The notes under the pieces are model-generated. The model was not told where the DNA came from and did no database searches. It saw only the letters and a program-made list of their open reading frames with translations. From Sipunculus nudus (lineage: Eukaryota > Annelida > Sipuncula > Golfingiida > Sipunculidae), in NCBI GenBank assembly GCA_026874595.1, contig CM049315.1, positions 3,842,664 to 3,906,663 of the forward strand: a stretch of DNA of 64,000 bases, in the 5' to 3' direction. Positions 37,387 to 49,940 of the stretch are shown here, piece after piece. Made by a program: the position numbers and the translations under genes. The stretch's first letter is position 1; the number at the start of each line of letters is the position of its first letter.

Positions 37387-38561
37387 AACTAGAATATGGG
37401 TAGTCAACAAGTGACTACGTGTATCCGCCTAAATCAGAGTGGAACAGGTCAAGTAAGGCATGGATTCAGTGGCAAGGTGAAATAGAGTGAGGTGTTTTGC
37501 ATATTAGCATGAATGTCTGCAGCCGAAATGTGTATGTAGGTTGCGCCACCTACCAGAAATCCAGAAAGCTGTCCAAGTTGTGTACATATGCAAAATTTTA
37601 GGCAAAAGGTCAAACCACGACATGTATATGAGTGATTTTATCCCACGGCAGACAAACAGACAGATGCTGTGCAAAAATGGTTGCAGGTGGCCCCACCTGT
37701 TTTTTGTATGATAAAGAGCTATGTGAGATGTATACACATGCAAAATTTTGGCCAAATAGGTCGAACAGTTCCCGAGATATGAGCTTGGATGTCTGCAGCG
37801 TAAATGTGAATGTAGGTGGCGCCACCTGTCATAAAATAAAGAAAGCTGTCCAGGATGTATAAACCTGCAAAATTTTAGGCAGTTATGTCTAACCACTACA
37901 GAGATATGAGTGATTTTAGCCCACGGCAGACAAACAGACTGACGCTGTGCAAAAATGGTTAAAGGTGGCACCACTAGTTTTGTGTATGATAAAGAGCTAT
38001 GTGAGATATATACACATGCACAATTTTGGCCAAATAGGTCGAACAGTCCTGAGATATGAGCTTGGGTGTCTGCAGCGTAATCGTGAATGTAGGTGGCGCC
38101 ATCTGTCGTAAAATCAAGAAAGCTATCCAGGATGTATACGCACGCCAAATTTCAGGTGAATTAGTCAAACCACTGCAGAGATATGTGATTTTAACCCAAG
38201 GCAGATGAACAGATGGACACTGTGCAAACATGGTTGCAGGTGGCGCCACCATTTTTTGTGTATGTTATAAAGCTATCCAAGGACTATATTTGTACAAATT
38301 TTTTTTTCCTGATCGGTCAAACGGTTCTCAAGATATGTGGGTTTATGTATGGAAACAGACGCACAAATGGAAGCTGGGCAGAGAGGAAAGGTCAGAGGTC
38401 AAAACAAAATCGGAGCGCAGCAGTTCACATGTGACCTGAACATAATCCCCGGTTTCGTAAAATTCCGCCCAGCGGTAATGGAGGAGTTCTCCGGAATCCT
38501 ACGCGGCGGCGGCATGCAACTGAAAACATAGTATCTGCAAAACTCTGTTTTGGCAGATACA
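37387..38561 (+). mobile_element. HE-B element 2, best preserved
   Basis: Starts AACTAGAATATGGGTAG; subterminal word TGTATCCGCCTAAATCAGAG at 37420-37439; inverted counterpart at 38542-38561. Palindrome-type sites start at 37539, 37686, 37815, 37964, 38092 and 38239, with spacings 147, 129, 149, 128 and 147 bp; 37815 and 38239 are perfect. The last 30 bases (38531-38560) fold into a hairpin with stem GTATCTGC/GCAGATAC continued by AAAAC/GTTTT, a TCT loop and one bulged G. Length is within 10 bp of element 1. The 214-residue minus-strand frame at 37504-38148 is a translation of the satellite monomers and not a gene. Confidence 0.8.
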
Positions 38562-40400
38562 ATTATAAAACCTCTTGATCTCTCGTTTGTAACCATAGAG
38601 CCATGAATAACCCAAAGGCCATAACCAGAGGTTAAGACATCAAATTCTCTACAGAGATGCCACCATTAAATGCCACTGACCAAACAGAATATTCTGTCCA
38701 GTTTATGCCAGGCAACATAAATGATAATTAATATTAATTTCGGATGACATTGTTTTTGTGACAGTAACTTTAAAGAGGGCTATGAGAATTATGTATGCTT
38801 GGTTGATAAAGAACTGCAGGGCTGACAGCAAAGACATAACAAGCAGTTAACTACCCAATGAAAAAATATTGTTTCACCTTTTCACCTAGATTAAAGGGTA
38901 GGTTTGAGCTTGGTGGTGTTAATCCAAAAACTTGACTTCCTACATTTGGTGTAATTTGCCAAACTCTGATAAATGACCTGTCCAGGTAGGTGGTATCATT
39001 TAAACCTGCTGAGAACTGAATTACCCAATTACTAATGAAAATAGATATCAAATCAAAGGTATATCCTACAAGATACTGAGAAGGTGCAATTTTCACTCAA
39101 CAGGTTTTCCTAAACCTTATATATAACCATCAGTTTGATGCTTATCAAACCTGTTTGATTCCATTTAAAAAACAAACACATACCCTTTATATTTTCCATT
39201 TAATTGTTAAAAAAAATTAAACATCTTACGACAACCCTTTCAATTTGTGGTTTTTGGTACCCTGGTATATTTGTATATAACACAGATCCATTTTATTCAT
39301 ATTAAATACATGAAAAAATATAAATAAAATATTTAAAACATCTTAGGATATAGCACTTTATTGTTGTGGTTTTGTATAATTTACACTGCGATACATACCC
39401 ATTGTAATTTAGTAGGAGATCAGAGATATAGTTTGATTAGTTTCAACAAAATGCAATTTATGGTTGGGATGTGTTTTGATTATTCTTTATGACTACATGA
39501 CAAAATAGTAAATAAAAGATACGACTCAAGTGGCACTTAGTGAAAAAAAAAGTCCCCATGGGGCAGTTGATGAAGGGCTTTTCTGGTAAATCTAATTATT
39601 CATGATATACAGAACATATGTTAAATTTAATCAAAATTCACATAAGTGGGTTTAAATTTGAACTTGTTAGAAATGTGAATCATTAACAACCATCTGCATG
39701 CAGTTTAACTCCACATTTTATTTAATTAAATATCATATTAATCACCCACTTTTTTTCCAACTCTATTGATCTATTATTTGACATTAAGATTATTTTAATG
39801 TAACTACATTCAGATATTGCATTTAAAAATATTTTTACTATGTTATAAGGCACTGACCTGGGACAGATATGGTGGAGCATTTGCCATATAACTTCTGTTT
39901 GGTGGAGGTGATTTTTCATCTGAAGATGTTCTGGATTAATAAACTGTACTTTCATCAGTATATTTCTTCATGATGACGTTGACAGTGCCTAAGGATGTGG
40001 TTTAACATAGGATGTAGCGTACAATCAAGTACATGCCAGCCTTTAAACCAAGCTTAATGTCAGGTAGTACACTCAAAAACACGCCAGGTCCTTAGGTGCT
40101 TCCTGCATCCCTGCACACTCAAGTGTGGGCAGTCGTGTTCCCGTGGTGGAGGACTGGGAGTAGAATTATTGGACTGCTAACAGGTTATATTAATCTTCAA
40201 AAGGTTTAAATCTGATGCCATTTAAGTCCATGTCATGAGTAATAATACTTAAAGGTAACTAGGAGCTATTATAGAATAGGGGCCTACCAGAAAATATATA
40301 AGTATGAAGTATGCAAAATGTTTTCATGCTAAAGAGGGTGATATGTATGATGGGGATAGAGTTAAAACGAGCGGTGATAAACTGATATGTAAACCTGTAA
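38562..40400. other. Gene-free stretch, no recognised feature
   Basis: AT-rich sequence with chance frames only. I see no repeat from elsewhere in the window. Confidence 0.45.
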
Positions 40401-40705
40401 GGCCAAAAAATAAAAGGGTATGGTTCTCAGGCACTTTTTTTCAGAAATCAATGCGGGCGGGCGGTATTTTATTTTTGACCTTTTTTTGAAGGTTTGATAC
40501 AATGTCATATGATCAGGGAAAAGCATGTAAATGACAGGTTTCTTCTTGCTAAACAGGCAAAAGCGCTACATAACAAAGGTTATCGTATCGAAATTGTATT
40601 ATTTTACCATTTTGAATGACAAAATCACAATAAAAATGTTTGATGCGGGGGGTTAAAATTGACGCAGGCGGTGCCTGAGAACCATACCTTTTATTTTTTT
40701 TGGCC
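40401..40705. mobile_element. PIF/Harbinger-like MITE with 34-bp terminal inverted repeats
   Basis: A 305-bp element. The left end (40401-40434) starts GGCCAAAAAATAAAAG and continues GGTATGGTTCTCAGGCAC; the right end (40671-40705) is its near-perfect inverse. It is flanked by TAA on both sides (40398-40400 and 40706-40708), a 3-bp target duplication of the TWA type used by PIF/Harbinger elements. The interior is non-coding. Related copies are at 12570-12820 and perhaps 45899-45960. Confidence 0.8.
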
Positions 40706-40708
40706 TAA

Positions 40709-41185
40709 GATGCTATAAATCTTGTCATATGCTCTTTTTGACATTATCCTTGGAAGTACACCCAGTAGACATCTATTCTATAATCTTACCGGTAAGGACC
40801 TACCTACCATGAATGGTATAATCCTCCTTAGATATATGAATTTTCAGGATTTATCAGGATTAACTTTTGTCTGCTACTTGTGAAATATATCAGAGTAGGG
40901 TAAATTAACATGGATAACACAGTTCAGGCAGCATCAGGGCTGCAATTAGCTTTCCTTAACTAAAATAATGGCTAAATTGGGGCAAGAGCCATTAAGCTCA
41001 TCATGCTCATCATCATCAGGGTTTTAGTGTGTATGGCAGCCCCCATGAGCAGTTTGGAGATACTTGGAGAAATAAACCTGTCAGGGTCAACAAGAGCAGC
41101 CAGGGGATGCGACAAAGAAAGTACTCTGAGGACTGTCAGCTCCCAGGCCAAGACCTATCTGCGGGGGTTTTGTGGCATGGGGGCG
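40709..41185. other. Gene-free stretch, no recognised feature
   Basis: Short frame at 41003-41203 without recognisable domain. Confidence 0.4.
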
Positions 41186-41188
41186 TGT

Positions 41189-41245
41189 AATGACAGAGTT
41201 TAAATGTAATGACAGAGTTTAAATGTAATGACAGAGTTTAAATGG
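41189..41245. repeat. 19-bp tandem repeat, 3 copies
   Basis: Three perfect copies of GTAATGACAGAGTTTAAAT. Confidence 0.95.
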
Positions 41246-41421
41246 GAATAACACATTTTGGATCGTGGCCTGATCCTAAATTGACAGCAGGATTTAAGAC
41301 AACTCAGAGAGTGTTTTTGGCCATTAGTGGTTGAGGTTTATTCAAACCAGAGACCTTTGCCATTTAGGGCTTACTCTTTTACATCTGAGCACACTTGTAC
41401 CTCTCTCACTGAAATGTTACT

Positions 41422-41640
41422 CAAGCATATAACTATTACAGATTTTATCACAAAAACTTCATTATTTTTCTCATGCAAGTCTTCCTGAAGAAAGAATCTC
41501 TCTCTTCTACATGACTTCATTTCTCACACAAGCATATAACTTGTATCAGATTTTATCACAAAAACTTCATTATTTTTCTCAAGCAAGACTTCCTGTAGAA
41601 AGAATCTCTCTCTTCTACATGACTTCATTTCTCACACAAA
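41422..41640. repeat. 107-bp tandem duplication
   Basis: Two copies, each with 'caagcatataac', 'cagattttatcacaaaaact' and 'gaatctctctcttctacatg', differing by a few bases. Confidence 0.9.
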
Positions 41641-42025
41641 ACTATCTCAACAGTTAATGGACAGAGAGCAGTTCTATCCTTACTGAAGTGCTCAAATTGT
41701 ATTTTATTAACCTTTGAGAATGCTTTGATGCTAAGGTTATATAAAGCAATGTTTCTTAATTATTAGTTAATTGTAAAGAAGTATACTCAGTAAAAAATCC
41801 TGACATTGAGGAACAGATTTTATGACATCTGAAAATAAGATAGATTAATGGTAGAAATGTGGAGTCCAATATATGATGTATATTAAAAATAATTTAATTT
41901 CTAGAACCTTAAGAAGAGTTTTAACCTCTCTCTTAATGTGAGAATTCACTTTTGGCACATTTTTTCCAGGAACGTTTAAAGCCAGCTACTCACCTACCTT
42001 TTCTATAATATTTATGTGAAGCCCG

Positions 42026-44404
42026 GTTTACTCTGTATTTATGTAATACAACTATACGTAATTCTTGTTAGGAATAGTTCTTACAACACTTCTGTAGTGG
42101 ATGTACTGGATTACTCTGTATTTATGTAATACAACTCAACGTAATTCTTGTTAGGAATAGTTCTTACAACACTTCTGTAGTGGATGTACTGGTTTACTCT
42201 GTATTTATGTAAAACAACTATACGTAATTCTTGTTAGGAATAGTTCTTACAACACTTCTGTAGTGGATGTACTGGTTTACTCTGTATTTATGTAATACAA
42301 CTCTACGTAATTCTTGTTAGGAATAGTTCTTACAACACTTCTGTAGTGGATGAACTGGTTTACTCTGTATTTATGTAATACAACTCTACGTAATTCTTGT
42401 TAGGAATAGTTCTTACAACACTTCTGTAGTGGATGAACTGGTTTACTCTGTATTTATGTAATACAACTCTACGTAATTCTTGTTAGGAATAGTTCTTACA
42501 ACACTTCTGTAGTGGATGTACTGGTTTACTCTGTCTTTATGTAATACAACTCTACGTAATTCTTGTTAGGAATAGTTCTTACAACACTTCTGTAGTGGAT
42601 GTACTGGTTTACTCTGTATTTATGTAATACAACTCTACGTAATTCTTGTTAGCAATAGTTCTTACAACACTTCTGTAGTGGATGAAATACAACTCTACAT
42701 AATTCTTGTTAGGAATAGTTCTTACAACACTTCTGCAGTGGATGTAATACAACTCTACGTAATTCTTGTTAGGAATAGTTCTTACAACACTTCTGTAGTG
42801 GATGTAATACAACTCTATGTAATTCTTGTTAGGAATAGTTCTTACAACACTTCTGTAGTGGATGTACTGGTTTACTCTGTATTTATGTAATACAACTCTA
42901 CGTAATTCTTGTTAGGAATAGTTATTCAAAACTTCTGTAGTGGATGTACTGGTTTACTCTGTATTTATGTAATACAACTATACGTAATTCTTGTTAGGAA
43001 TAGTTCTTACAACACTTCTGTAGTGGATGTACTGGTTTACTCTGTATTTATGTAATACAACTCTACGTAATTCTTGTTAGCAATAGTTCTTACAACACTT
43101 CTGTAGTGGATGTAATACAACTCTACATAATTCTTGTTAGGAATAGTTCTTACAACACTTCTGCAGTGGATGTAATACAACTCTACGTAATTCTTGTTAG
43201 GAATAGTTCTTACAACACTTCTGTAGTGGATGTAATACAACTCTATGTAATTCTTGTTAGGAATAGTTCTTACAACACTTCTGTAGTGGATGTACTGGTT
43301 TACTCTGCATTTATGTAATACACTCTACGTAATTCTTGTTAGGAATAGTTATTCAAAACTTCTGTAGTGGATGTACTGGTTTACTCTGTATTTATGTAAT
43401 ACAACTCTACGTAATTCTTGTAAGGAATAGTTCTTACATCACTTCTGTATTGGATGTTCTGGTTTACTCTGTATTTATGTAATACAACTCTAGGTAATTC
43501 TTGTTAGCAATAGTTCTTACAACACTTCTGTAGTGGATGTACTGGTTTACTCTGTATTTATGTAATACAACTCTACGTAATTCTTGTTAGGAATAGTTCG
43601 TACAACACTTCTGTAGTGGATGTAATACAACTCTACGTAATTCTTGTTAGGAATAGTTCTTACAACACTTCTGTAGTGGATGTAATACAACTCTACGTAA
43701 TTCTTGTTAGGAATAGTTCTTACAACACTTCTGTAGTGGATGTAATACAACTCTATGTAATTCTTGTTAGGAATAGTTCTTACAACACTTCTGTAGTGGA
43801 TGTAATACAACTCTACGTAATTCTTGTTAGGAATAGTTCTTACAACACTTCTGTAGTGGATGTAATACAACTCTACGTAATTCTTGTTAGGAATAGTTCT
43901 TACAACACCTCTGTAGTGGATGTAATACAACTCTACGTAATTCTTGTTAGGAATAGTTCTTACAACACCTCTGTAGTGGATGTAATACAACTCTACATAG
44001 TTCTTGTTAGGAATAGTTCTTACAACACTTCTGTAGTGGATGTAATACAACTCTACGTAATTCTTGTTAGGAATAGTTCTTACAACACTTCTGTAGTGGA
44101 TGTAATACAACTCTATGTAATTCTTGTTAGGAAAAGTTCTTACAACACTTCTGTAGTGGATGTAATACAACTCTAAGTAATTCTTGTTAGGAATAGTTCT
44201 TACAACACTTCTGTAGTGGATGTAATACAACTCTACGTAATTCTTGTTAGGAATAGTTCTTACAACACTTCTGTAGTGGATGTAATACAACTCTACGTAA
44301 TTCTTGTTAGGAATAGTTCTTACAACACTTCTGTAGTTGATGTAATACAACTCTACGTAATTCTTGTTAGGAATAGTTCTTACAACACTTCTGTAGTGGA
44401 TGTA
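42026..44404. repeat. 83/60-bp minisatellite
   Basis: Two unit lengths coexist. The long 83-bp unit contains ACTGGTTTACTCTGTATTTA. The short 60-bp unit lacks 23 bp between two TGTA words, as if removed by slippage or recombination. The left half is mostly long units with small blocks of short ones. 43617-44400 is a run of about 13 short units in perfect 60-bp register. A block of about 42603-42937 is repeated 428 bp further on (about 43031-43366), showing higher-order duplication. The short-unit run leaves frames open on both strands (for example 267 codons on the minus strand at 43547-44350); these are by-products of the 60-bp period. Confidence 0.97.
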
Positions 44405-46195
44405 TCAGCTTGTTTACAAATCAGTTTTTGGTAAACCAAGCAATGTTGACAGATGTAAAACTATAGTTAACCTAAGGTGGTTAAGTGCATATATATGTGG
44501 AAGTTGAAATATCATTAGTTGTAGAAATGCCCTTTGAAAGAAAACTCTTGCCACCTTGCTATCCTTGTTGAAAGAGTTTTATTTTAACGGCCTGCCACAT
44601 GCTCTTAACACGTGGATATAAACAAAACAAACAGCCTGTTTGTGGATAGACTGGTGTTTTCTTACCTATTTATATTAAAGGTTCAAGTGATTATCTTTAT
44701 TAGACAGGCATCAAATATCAGAATGGGCCCCCACACACCCCATGGAGTTGTTGAACCTTTTAGGGTAATAGTCTTTTAAACTATATTCCCACGTCCTTTT
44801 AATATCCTCAGTCTGCTCGGTTATACTAACAGGAAACCACTGATGATATCCCACCAAGAATGTTCTTACCTTGTACATGCTGACTAAATCCCTGCATACT
44901 CTGGATTTTAATACAAGTATCCTAGTTCAAAAGTTTTCATCTGATTCTAAAATCACAACCTCCTGTGAAATAAGAGCTAGTATACCTACTGGTACTGCAT
45001 CACTGTTCATCAGTGACAACTGTCCAAACTAACACACATCAAAGGCAAAAACCACAAGGCATGTGGGTTATTTGAGGTTACAGAGGTCTATCACACTTTG
45101 TTTTTCAGCAAAAAACTGAATGAACAAATGAGAGCCATAATGCTGAATCTATGTTAGCTCTGGAACCCTCCAAATCCATTCATATATGAGTCCATTTATT
45201 TTTTTATCAGTTAGAAAGAACTGGAGGGCATTCTATTAAATCTCTTCAAACACATAACATTTTCTCGTCATATAAATATTTATATTTGTTGAAAATCAAT
45301 CCATTCATCTGCTGAATAGCACACCTGTTGATGAATACTTGCTTTAAACTTTGACCAATACCTGAAAATTCTATCTCAGAAATTTATGTTCTGAACTTTT
45401 TATACTCTAACAAACAAATAAACAGACAAAAAACCAACTTCATCCAGTGAGGTAATTAATCACTCAGAATGCCACAGCTGTCATGCCTATATAATTAATT
45501 GTACCACTCCACCATGTTAGCATTCCACGAGGGTCAATTTGCACTGTGTAAACCAGTACAGGACTACTCTGACTTGATGCTTGTATATACAGCCCAGCAC
45601 TAAACCAGCTCTCTATCATAATGTAGTGGAGTATGGCATTATGCCTCAAATATATATCACTGATATATCCCTGGAGTTTTACCTTTCTATATAAATCACA
45701 ATATTTAATCACTTATATTTACTGTATTTATTATTTTATATAAATAAAAGAAACAAATAAGTAAAATCCATGAAGAAAATAAAATAACCATAGTGCCTGT
45801 TTTCTGATAGCCCTCATTTTAGCATAAATATAAATTTTAAAAAATTCAACATCTGATATGGGGTGAGCTTTTTACTTTTATAGATCTGTCATATAGGAAA
45901 ATTTGGTTCTCAGGCGTTTTTTTTTTTCAGATAATGATGGGGGTATGTGCCCTTTTTTTCACTGTGTAAATATCAGTGAAAGGATCACCAAAATTGATGA
46001 ATTATTTTTCTTTCTTTTACATGTTGTAATAACATATCCAGCAGATTTTATAGGACTACCGTACGCATGTTAAAATCTAGCTGTTAGCCCTGGAAGTCAT
46101 GGCCCCCCCCCCCAATGGTCATGAAAAGGGGAATTCTCACTGAACTGCATTATGGTCATGCTTCATATAAACAAGATCTAAGATCAAATAATTTG
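44405..46195. other. Mostly featureless stretch
   Basis: AT-rich with chance frames (45464-45712). At 45899-45960 a phrase 'tttggttctcaggcg' plus a T-run resembles the left end of the Harbinger-like MITE, and a C-run lies at 46103-46113. Nothing else is recognised. Confidence 0.45.
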
Positions 46196-46200
46196 AAAAA

Positions 46201-47505
46201 ACAAGTGACCCATGGGTCATGACGCTCAGCTGCCAAGCATGACCTGCGACATCATGGGCTGCAATTCACAACTTCTAGTAAAATTGTTGCAGAACCTATA
46301 TGCCAATTTTGTTTAAACTTTCTCCATTGCCATAAATTCTTATCATATATGTCTGGTTAAAACATAGTGAATGATGGTCTGAGGCAAAATGTATGGTTGT
46401 TGAGCTATCAGGAACTAATCCCACAGCTTGCTCGATACCTGTCAGTCTCAAAAGGAATACCACACAGGCCACATATAAGATCAAAATATAGCAAAAGATC
46501 AAGGAAATCCATGCAAGAATTATTGTGAAATTGGTGCTTCCATATGAATTTTTATTCAATACAAGCCAACTGTACTGAGCTTTCATAAATGATGGTCATA
46601 TTTATTAAGAAATCTTTGACCCAATGCAAGATTACATTAATATACATCCCACTGCATTCACTTTAATAGTTCTTGAGATAATATGTTCTAAAGGAATTTA
46701 AAGATGGCGTCCTGGTGGCCATATTGGATTTCTGACAGGTCGGAAATTGAACAACAAACATCCTCTAAAAGGGACCAAACATCATAAAAAAATCACAGAA
46801 ACTGTCCTGGCAAAAGGATTTCTAAATGGCTACCTGGCAGACATAATGGTTTTCTGACAAGTCACACATCCTCCAATAAGACACTAAACTTGTAGCAATT
46901 GCTTCAAAGAATGTAACAGTTATGAATGTCCAAAACAATTCAAAAGGCATGATCAGGTTGGAGAGCTCTCATATCAGATTTATGAACATGCAAATGTAAA
47001 AAGTGCAAGTCCAATTTGTTTTAATTATCAGCTTGCTATTCAATGGGGTCAGCAGGGTAGGTAAACTGCAAAACCTAAAAGAAAAGAAATGCAGAAAGCA
47101 TCACTAAGAGTCTTGTAATCAAATAAAGCCATCCTAAATCCAGGTACAGACCCACATATTATCTGAACAAACACTTGCTGGTATATCTGATGATTTGTAT
47201 AATAATATTCAGATATCTAGAAAACTAAGTTTATTGCTATGATTCCATGATATAAACTGCAAAATGTTCCCATCATTTTATAAATCAGTAGCTAAACTTA
47301 ACACTTAACTCTCATAGTCTTAATGCCTGGCCAAAGCATTCCGGCAACAGTGTTTTTGTTATGCACTAATGATATATCCTTATCACTCCATGAGCTGATA
47401 CAAAAGGGAGTCATATATCACTGACAGTGTCACTGACAATTATGGGCACATAGTGAGATGTACCAGTTGGGAGTGCCATATGGTTATATATACAAGAAAA
47501 CAAGA
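46201..47505 (+). mobile_element. HE-A composite: head module, copy 1
   Basis: Starts with the head ACAAGTGACCCATGGGTCAT followed by GACGCTCAGCTGCC, and continues for 1.3 kb. The entire stretch is repeated at 47506-48811 with scattered substitutions and small indels. The end of both copies reads 'tatggttatatatacaagaaaa'. No tail follows copy 1 directly, so the head was tandemly duplicated. Confidence 0.8.
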
Positions 47506-48811
47506 ACAAGTGACCCATGGGTCATGACGCTCAGCTGCCAAGCATGACCTGTGACATCATGGACTGAGATTCACAACTTCCAGTCAAATTTTGAAGAACC
47601 AATTTGCCAATTTGTTGAAAATTTTCTATGACAACAGAAATATATATCACCTATGTCTGGTTAAAACACAGTGAATTGATGGTCTGAGGAAAATGCATGA
47701 TTGTTAAGCTATCAGGAACTATTCCAACAGCTTGCTTGAAACCTACCTGTCAGTCTCAAAAGGAACACCACAAAGGGCAAATATAAGATCAAAATATATA
47801 GCAAAAATCAAGGAAATACATGCAAGAATTATTGAGAAACAGGTGCTTCTGTATGAATTTTTATTCAATACAAGCCAACTGTACTGCACTTTTATAAATG
47901 ATGGTAATATTTATTCAGAAATATTTGACCCAATCCTTTACAAGATTACATAAATATACATCCAACTGCATTCACTTTAACTGTTCTTGAGATAATATGA
48001 TCAAAAGGAATTAAAAGATGGTTGCCTGGTGGCCATATTGGACTTCTGACAAGTCTGAAATCAGACAACAAACATTCTCTAAATCGGACCAAACATTAAA
48101 GAAAAATTACTGAAACTGCCCTGAAGAAAGAATTTCTAAGGTGGCTAACTGGCAGACATAATGGATTTCTGACAAGTATGACATTTGATATCCCACATTC
48201 TCCAATAAGAGACCAACCTTGGGGCAAATTATCCAGTAATAAATGCCCAAAATAATTCAAAAGGCATGTCCAGGCCCTCATATAAGATTTATAGATATGC
48301 AATTGTAAAAAGTGTAAGTCCAATATTTTTATTATCACTCTGCTTTTCAATGGGGTCAGCAGGGTAGGTAAACTGCCAAACCTGAAAGAAAAGAAATGCA
48401 GAAAGCATGACTAAGAGTCTTGAAATAAAACAAAAAGCCATCCTAAATCAAGGTACACATCCACATATTGTGAGAACAAACACTTGCTTTTATATGTGGT
48501 GATATATATTAAAATATTCAGATATCTAGGAAACTAAGTTTATTGCTAGGATTCCATAAAATAAACTGCAAAATGTTCCCATCATCTTATAAATCAGTAG
48601 CTAAACCTTAATACTATACTCTCATAGTCTTAATGCCTGGCTGAAGCATTCTGACAACAGAGTTTTTGTTATGAGGTAACGAGGTACTTATCACTGAGCC
48701 TTATCACTTAATAGGCTGATACAAAAGGGAGTCATATGTCACCAGTGTCACTCACAATTACAGCCACACAGGGAGATGTACCAGCTGGAGTGGGATGGTT
48801 ATATATACAAG
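47506..48811 (+). mobile_element. HE-A composite: head module, copy 2
   Basis: Same landmarks as copy 1: the head at 47506-47539, 'ggtggccatattgga', 'tggggtcagcagggtaggtaaactgc', 'cttgctg/cttgctt-tatat', then 'ggttatatatacaagaaaa'. Together with the first tail module (48812-49940) it would make a complete 2.43-kb element. Frames at 47732-47953 and 48096-48350 are chance. Confidence 0.8.
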
Positions 48812-49940
48812 AAAAATAGAGATGGTCTATAAAATAAGTACTTGTGAACATCCCTGACCTATGACCTTGGCCTTTTGCCCATATATCAACTGGATTCTTT
48901 CTAAATGATGGGTAACTACTGACCACTTAAATCTGGTGTAATTACTTGGCAACCAATAGGTGAATAACTTTGACCTGCAACCTTTAACCTGCTGACCAGC
49001 TGACCCCAAATTCAATAAGTTATTTATTCATGCAAATAGACCCATAAATATGAAGTTTGAGTCAAACTGAGTGATGCATAGATGTGGCATATGTGAAAGA
49101 CTGAAGGTTTGGGTTGAACAGTTACACTTGAAATATGCTCACAAGCATTTATAGAACAATTAAATATTGTGACCTTGACCTTTGACTTTTTGACCTCAAC
49201 ATCAATAGGCTTCTTCCCTTATTGGTAGGTAAGTCATATATGACAGATGGAAGGTACAGATTGAAAAGTTTGCCTGAAAATGACTCCACCCAGGAAGTGG
49301 GTGCTGTGAACTTGACCTTTGACCTCAAAATCAACAGGTCTTTTCCCCTGTTGGCAGAGAAGCGATATCAGTGCTGGAAGGTTTGGAATGAAAAGTCTAG
49401 CTTGAAATGTGTCCACTACCTTTTCAAAGAAGTGGATCCTGTGACCCTGACCTTTGACCTTTTGACCTCAAAATCTATAGGATTCTTCTCCAACTTAGTT
49501 GGTGAGCTATATGTGAAAGATCAAAGAATTGGGATGAAAGGGTTGGCTTAAAATGCATCCACAGGCTTTTCAAAGAAGAGGCTCCTGTGACCTTGACCTT
49601 TGACCTCTTGACCTAAAAAAAATTATGGTACTTCCCCTGTTGGTAGGTGAGCTGTATGTGAAAGATGGAAGGTTTGGGATGAAAATTTTGTCTCAAAGAG
49701 TTATTTCTGGGTGGTGCAAACACACCCCATAACTTCGAGAATATAGGTCGCAGTGACCTAATTTCAGGTTTGCAAGGAGATCTTTTTATAACCTCTAAGA
49801 CTGCATAGGGTTCATGGCCCTAGCCCCTACAGTTACGATTTGTGCCCTGCTAACGGACGGCCGGACGGACAGACGGAAGGACGCCGGACAAAGACCCATC
49901 GCTATAGCCCAGCATGACTGAAAGTCAGCTGAGCTAAAAA
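48812..49940 (+). mobile_element. HE-A composite: tail module, copy 1, with DR1-like motif repeats
   Basis: Contains about four degenerate 130-140-bp core units, each opening with a run of TGACC words (for example TGACCTTTGACCT at 49313-49325, 49448-49460 and 49594-49606). Then follow 'gttacgatttgtgccctgctaac', a (GGAC)n stretch (about 49854-49890), 'ctatagcccagcatgact' and the terminal GTCAGCTGAGCTAAAAA (ends 49940). The last part folds into an imperfect hairpin. The core plus microsatellite plus hairpin layout matches pearl/HINE-type elements. Frame 49222-49551 is chance. Confidence 0.75.

Noticed and set aside
37504-38148. 214-codon minus-strand frame
   Set aside because: It lies wholly inside HE-B element 2 and is made of alternating satellite monomers; sister elements do not keep it open.
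39548-39565. Isolated palindrome CCCCATGGGG
   Set aside because: Single occurrence without flanking repeat structure; it is not part of an HE-A head.
43547-44350. 267-codon minus-strand open frame of YIHYRSVVRTIPNKNYVELY repeats
   Set aside because: It is the 60-bp minisatellite read in one phase; the opposite strand is equally open and there is no unique coding sequence on either side.
49149-49551. Overlapping frames in the HE-A tail module
   Set aside because: Chance frames over degenerate core repeats; the sister module at 49941-50980 does not preserve them.
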